Source of the DNA: Pseudonocardia autotrophica
GTDB lineage: Bacteria; Actinomycetota; Actinomycetes; Mycobacteriales; Pseudonocardiaceae
Assembly: GCF_003945385.1 (NCBI RefSeq)
Contig: NZ_AP018920.1
Span: forward strand, 6,820,001 to 6,884,000
Length of the DNA: 64,000 nt
Direction: 5' to 3'
Position numbers and translations under genes: made by a program. The notes beneath the pieces are model-generated. The model searched no databases, was not told the origin of the DNA, and was given only the letters and a program-made list of their open reading frames with translations. Of the stretch, positions 60,829-64,000 are shown piece by piece; within the stretch, counting starts at the first letter, position 1, and every line of letters starts with the position of its first letter.

Positions 60829-61041
60829 ATGCCCATCCTCAACAACACTCAGATCGGCCTGCTCGCCGGCCTGCTCCTCGGTATCGCCGGGGTCGTCGGC
60901 GGATTCGGCGGGTTCGTCATCGCACTCGTGCTGGGTGCGATCGGCCTGCTCGCCGGGCGCTGGCTGGACGGCGGGCTCGACCTCACGGAGCTCTCGGAGC
61001 GTTCCGGGTTGACCGGGCGCGGCTCCGACCGGGTCCGGTGA
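60829..61041 (+). CDS. DUF2273 small membrane protein
   Basis: 70 residues. TQIGLLAGLLLGIAGVVGGFGGFVIALVLGAIGLLAGRWLDG (two helices, shown as GLLAGLLLGIAGVVGG and GFVIALVLGAIGLLAGRWLDG) is the DUF2273 hallmark; such proteins accompany Asp23/AmaP genes and likely sit in the membrane with them. AAGGA at 60814-60818 fits ATG 60829 better than GTG 60820. Confidence 0.85.
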   Translation: MPILNNTQIGLLAGLLLGIAGVVGGFGGFVIALVLGAIGLLAGRWLDGGLDLTELSERSGLTGRGSDRVR

Positions 61042-61048
61042 GCCGGTC

Positions 61049-61498
61049 GTGACCGCCACCGTCCCGGAGTCGCCCACGGCTCCGCCGCACCCGCACGACG
61101 CCCCGACCGTGGTGCTCGAACCCGGCGCCGATCCGGCCGTCGATCAGCGCGGCCGGGTCGACGTCGCCGATCAGGTCGTCGAGAAGATCGCGATCGCCGC
61201 GCTGGCCGAGACCGACGGTGTCGGCGGTACGTCCGGGACCGTCGACCGGATGCTCGGCCGCGACGAGGCAGGCGGGCGCCCCCGCGTGTCCGCCACCGTC
61301 TCCGGCCGGTCGGTCCGGCTCGACGCCCGGATCTCCGTCGCCTACCCGTCCCCGGTCGCCGCGACCTGTGACCGGGCCCGCGCACACGTCGTGCGGCAGG
61401 TGGAGTCGCTCACCGGTCTGGGTGTGGCCAGGGTGGACATCGCGGTGTCCGCGCTGACCCTCCCGCGGGCGTCCTCGACGGGCAGGGATCTCGCATGA
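61049..61498 (+). CDS. Asp23-like protein with N-terminal extension
   Basis: 149 residues. A ~28-residue Pro/Asp-rich leader, then RVDVADQVVEKIAIAALAETDGVGG (signature), VSATVSGRSVRLDARISVAYP and VARVDIAVSALTLP. Third Asp23-type protein of the operon. GTG start 7 bp after the DUF2273 gene; ATGA overlap with the next. Confidence 0.85.
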   Translation: MTATVPESPTAPPHPHDAPTVVLEPGADPAVDQRGRVDVADQVVEKIAIAALAETDGVGGTSGTVDRMLGRDEAGGRPRVSATVSGRSVRLDARISVAYPSPVAATCDRARAHVVRQVESLTGLGVARVDIAVSALTLPRASSTGRDLA

Positions 61499-62040
61499 TC
61501 CGCCGTCCCCGTCGCTCGGTCGCCGCCTCGCTGGTCGCCCTCGTGCTGCTGGCGGCCTGCGTGCTGCTGGCGGTCGCCGTCGTGCAGCAGCTGATCGGCC
61601 AACAGCCGGTGCTCCCGTTCGCCGACCTGAACGCGTTCGGGGCCGGCCTGACCGGCGCCGACGTCGCGTTCCTGGCGCTCTCCGGGGTGCTCGCGCTCGT
61701 CGGTCTGCTCCTGCTCCTGGTCGCGCTGCGGCCCGGCACCCCCACGGTGCTGCCGCTGGCCGGGCGGGACGGGGCCGGCACCACCGTGACCGACACCGGC
61801 ATCACCCGGCGCAGCCTCGATCGGGCGCTGTCCGACGCCGCGACCGGCGTCGACGGGATCGCCAGGGCGAACGTGTCGAGCACCCGGCGGACGGCGTCGG
61901 TGTCGGCGCACGCCTCGTTCGGCGACGCGACGGCGCTGCGCACCGCGGTCCGTGACGCGGTGTCCGAGCGGCTCGCCGCGATCGGCCCGTCCCGCAGTCC
62001 GCGGGTCCGGGTGAAGGTCACCGGAACGAAGGAGTCGTGA
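61495..62040 (+). CDS. membrane protein with Asp23-like soluble domain (DUF6286)
   Basis: 181 residues. Two transmembrane helices (SVAASLVALVLLAACVLLAVAVVQQL; VAFLALSGVLALVGLLLLLVAL; each given in part), then TVTDTGITRRSLDRALSDAATGVDGIARANVS and SVSAHASFGDATALRTAVRDAV, a soluble domain resembling Asp23-type packing. The DUF6286 label is tentative. Stop overlaps the next gene. Confidence 0.75.
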   Translation: MIRRPRRSVAASLVALVLLAACVLLAVAVVQQLIGQQPVLPFADLNAFGAGLTGADVAFLALSGVLALVGLLLLLVALRPGTPTVLPLAGRDGAGTTVTDTGITRRSLDRALSDAATGVDGIARANVSSTRRTASVSAHASFGDATALRTAVRDAVSERLAAIGPSRSPRVRVKVTGTKES

Positions 62041-62639
62041 TGGCCGCCGCGAACCCCCCGGCCCGCCTCAACCGGAGCCTGCTGCTGCTGATCGGCCTCG
62101 TGCTGCTGATCGCGGGCGCGGCCGGGCTGGCGTTCGGCAGCGGATCGCTGCGGTCGCTGCTGCCCGGGCTCGATCCGTCCGCCCCGCTGCTGCCCGGCGC
62201 GCTCGACCCGCCGGCCTGGGTGCCGTGGGTGACGCTGGCGGCGGCCGTCGTCGTCGGGCTGCTGGCGCTGCGCTGGCTGCTGGCCCAGGCCCGGCGCCGG
62301 CCGCGGACCTCGGACTGGACACTGCCCGCCGCGCAGGTCGCCGGCCGCGACGCCGGGATCACCCGGCTGCACTCCGATCACGCCGCCGCCGCGCTCGCCG
62401 CCGACGTCGAGTCCTACGACGGGGTCCAGCGGGCCGCCGCGGTGCTCGTCGGCGACCGGACCCGGCCGGTAGTGCACCTCGACGTCACCGCGGAGACCGG
62501 GGCCGACCTGGCCACGCTGCGGGACCTGATCGACGACCACGCACTGCCCCGGCTGCTCTCCGCGCTCGGCGCCGAGGGCGGGCGGACCGAGCTGGTGCTG
62601 CGGCTGGTGGAGCCGAAGCGGACCTCGCGCGTCGGCTAG
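62040..62639 (+). CDS. AmaP-like membrane anchor of the Asp23 operon
   Basis: 199 residues. Two helices (LNRSLLLLIGLVLLIAGAAGLAFG and WVPWVTLAAAVVVGLLALRWLL) flank an extracytoplasmic loop; the C-terminal RLHSDHAAAALAADVESYDGV and VVHLDVTAETGADLATLRDLI complete the AmaP layout. It should tether the Asp23 proteins to the membrane. ATG 62040 with AAGGAG 5 nt upstream is preferred over GTG 62037. Overlaps the convergent gene by 4 bp. Confidence 0.85.
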   Translation: MAAANPPARLNRSLLLLIGLVLLIAGAAGLAFGSGSLRSLLPGLDPSAPLLPGALDPPAWVPWVTLAAAVVVGLLALRWLLAQARRRPRTSDWTLPAAQVAGRDAGITRLHSDHAAAALAADVESYDGVQRAAAVLVGDRTRPVVHLDVTAETGADLATLRDLIDDHALPRLLSALGAEGGRTELVLRLVEPKRTSRVG

Positions 62640-63463
62640 CGCGAACCGTCCACGAAGGTCCCGGCGATCCGCAGGCCGCTGCCGCCCGCGATCCGCAGCA
62701 GCCCGGCCAACGCGATCACCAGCCCGGCCATCTCGCAGGTCTCCTCGGCGCCGGCCAGCAGGTTGTAGCCGAACGCGTGCACGTCGCCGGTCTGCTCGAA
62801 CACCGCACCACCGACGGCTTCCAGGCCCACCGCGCCGAACAGGAACACCGCCGCACCGGCGATCACGATCCAGCTGCCCGGGCGACGCAGCAGCATCGGC
62901 AGGCAGAGCACCGCGACGATCAGGACCAGCACCGATGCCGGGATGATCCAGGCGTAGGTCAGCAGGCCGCTGGTCCCGAACGTGGTGTGGATGATCCAGC
63001 CGATCTGCTCGTGGTTCGCGGCGGTCTCGTCCATCGCGACGACCGCGCAGGCCAGGCTCAGCAGGATCCACCGCCAGCGCTCCCGGCGCACCGAGTTCGC
63101 CGCGATCAGCGCGAGGACCGCGGCGTTCGCCAGGTGCACCGCCGAGCTGAACCAGGTGGAGATGTTCAGCTCGTTGCCGAGCCGGATCGGTGCCGGGATC
63201 TCGAACCCGGGGCGGCCGATCCCGTACACGGCGGCTCCGAAGTGGGCGATCGCGAGCAGCGCCGCGATCACCCCGGCGACGGTCACCACCCGGGACGGCC
63301 GCAGCAGGGCCAGGTGCGGCGCCCCGACCGGCGGCTGCGCCGCCGGGGACGGCTCGGCGGGCGCGGGGGCCCGGGCACCCGCCTCGCGGTCGTCGAACCG
63401 CGGGATCACCTCGGTCGCCGGGTCCTCGTCGGCGCTGCGCGCCAGGTGGTGCTGGGCGGTCAT
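62636..63463 (-). CDS. polytopic membrane protein with acidic/His signature
   Basis: 275 residues: a ~55-residue disordered N-terminus, then about seven helices. In the membrane part sit MDETAANHEQIG (D145, E146, H151, E152), a Glu at 215 and AEETCEMAG (E240, E241, E244). Several carboxylates plus His within helices suggest a metal or proton site. No family name can be given. Convergent with the Asp23 operon. Confidence 0.7.
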   Translation of the reverse strand: MTAQHHLARSADEDPATEVIPRFDDREAGARAPAPAEPSPAAQPPVGAPHLALLRPSRVVTVAGVIAALLAIAHFGAAVYGIGRPGFEIPAPIRLGNELNISTWFSSAVHLANAAVLALIAANSVRRERWRWILLSLACAVVAMDETAANHEQIGWIIHTTFGTSGLLTYAWIIPASVLVLIVAVLCLPMLLRRPGSWIVIAGAAVFLFGAVGLEAVGGAVFEQTGDVHAFGYNLLAGAEETCEMAGLVIALAGLLRIAGGSGLRIAGTFVDGSR

Positions 63464-63664
63464 GTCCCCTCCTTCTGCGCGGCCGGGGGAGTCGGCCCGC
63501 CGCCGCGTCCGGGTGGCTCCGCGTCGTTCGGGGAACGGGAGGCGCAGGACAGGCGTCGGGACGTCGGCCGTCAGGTGACTGCAAGGTAAACGAGCGTCCG
63601 CCCGGCAGGAAACGCGGTATCGGTCCGCAACGCAACGATCACCCCGGGTGGGGCCCCCTGCCGG

Positions 63665-64000
63665 TCACGACCAGGGGCGGGCCGAGCGGGCCGTCCAGTA
63701 CCGCTCGGCAGGCTCGGCCAGCGCGGCCAGCTCGTCGGCGGCCCCGGCCGGGACCGTCCACCGCGCACCGTCGACATTGCTGCCGAGCTGTGCGGTGTCC
63801 ACCGGCCCCAGCAGCACCCGCCACGCCCACGGATTGGCCAGCGCCACGGCGACGGCCAGCTGGTCCACCGGCACGCCGAACCGATCGGCGAGCGCGACGG
63901 CGGCGGGATCTCCGCCCGGAGCCAGCCTGCCGTTCGCGAACACCTCCTTGAGGATCACCAGGGCACCGGTGCCTGCCGCCTCGGCGAGCGCGGGCCCGGC
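63665..64000 (-). CDS. aldo/keto reductase, C-terminal part (partial)
   Basis: The reading frame enters from beyond the window. ILKEVFANGRLAP, then LADRFGVPVDQLAVAVALANPWAWRVLLGPVD (end of the barrel, shown as VPVDQLAVAVALANPWAW and VLLGPVD) and a terminal helix LAALAEPAERYW are the C-terminal pattern of aldo/keto reductases. The 201-bp gap at 63464-63664 before it contains no supported element. Confidence 0.8.
   Translation of the reverse strand, partial: AGPALAEAAGTGALVILKEVFANGRLAPGGDPAAVALADRFGVPVDQLAVAVALANPWAWRVLLGPVDTAQLGSNVDGARWTVPAGAADELAALAEPAERYWTARSARPWS

Overview
The window is very GC-rich, densely packed DNA with GTG/ATG starts and many 1-4 bp stop/start overlaps. Its gene content points to a mycolate-lacking actinomycete close to Pseudonocardia or its relatives: a DUF222/13E12 HNH nuclease, an F420-type luciferase-like oxidoreductase, an Rpf-type transglycosylase, an ECF41 sigma factor, Asp23/DUF2273/AmaP envelope genes, DUF1707 proteins and a mycobacterial-type htdX-fabG4-fadA2 block. 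The genus is inferred from general knowledge; no rRNA or other phylogenetic marker lies in the window. I see no tRNA, rRNA, CRISPR array, insertion sequence or prophage. It reads as ordinary chromosome with local decay.

Layout. 0-3.2 kb: end of an unknown gene, PEP carboxylase (ppc), a small membrane protein. 3.2-7.5 kb: an AviRa-like methyltransferase, then a divergent unit of a GntR regulator against an NRAMP-like transporter, pxpA and ycsI (5-oxoproline/lactam-type metabolism, without pxpB/C). 7.5-10.5 kb: prolyl oligopeptidase and a quinone-oxidoreductase-like MDR. 10.5-13.3 kb: an internally deleted pseudogene, an SOS-box-controlled HNH nuclease and a SIMPL protein. 13.3-19.1 kb: acyl-CoA synthetase divergent from a short-chain fatty acid transporter, a membrane adenylate cyclase, a DapC-like aminotransferase. 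19.1-25.7 kb: a 27-codon ORF and a lipid block (htdX, fabG4, fadA2 on minus; TetR and acyl-CoA oxidase on plus) sharing one divergent control region. 25.7-29.6 kb: a secreted miniprotein, Rrf2-AhpD operon, YdeP-type molybdoenzyme. 29.6-34.3 kb: MFS and ABC exporters (the latter behind a MerR-type promoter), a bifunctional-nuclease-domain protein, a hydrolase. 34.3-37.1 kb: SDR, and an FAD oxidoreductase-ECF41 sigma operon. 37.1-41.3 kb: a hairpin-rich gap, AraC/NmrA/DUF1772 unit, a 92-aa protein, repeats resembling SOS and DnaA boxes, and a 5'-truncated POT transporter. 41.3-48.4 kb: Gfo/Idh oxidoreductase, VOC protein, aroQ, a two-component system, DUF1707 and membrane proteins, ArsR-SRPBCC operon, DUF1992, NERD. 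48.4-53.8 kb: fused PabB-PabC, two alpha/beta hydrolases, an LLM oxidoreductase, an Rpf protein. 53.8-59.3 kb: methyltransferases, small membrane proteins, PadR, a DoxX-like protein, an ABM monooxygenase. 59.3-64 kb: a GvpU-like protein, a six-gene Asp23/AmaP envelope-stress operon, a polytopic protein with a conserved-looking acidic/His signature, and the end of an aldo/keto reductase.

Regulation is unusually legible. Several promoters carry recognisable operators placed so that transcription should start at or within a base or two of the start codon (leaderless): the LexA-type box before the HNH gene, the 19-bp-spacer MerR-type promoter before the ABC exporter and the ArsR dyad inside a near-consensus promoter. 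The main oddities are a 66-bp tandem insertion inside the thiolase gene, the eroded maleylpyruvate-isomerase-like gene under the HNH gene's 3' end, the truncated POT gene, and a tiny ORF with a near-perfect Shine-Dalgarno sequence.
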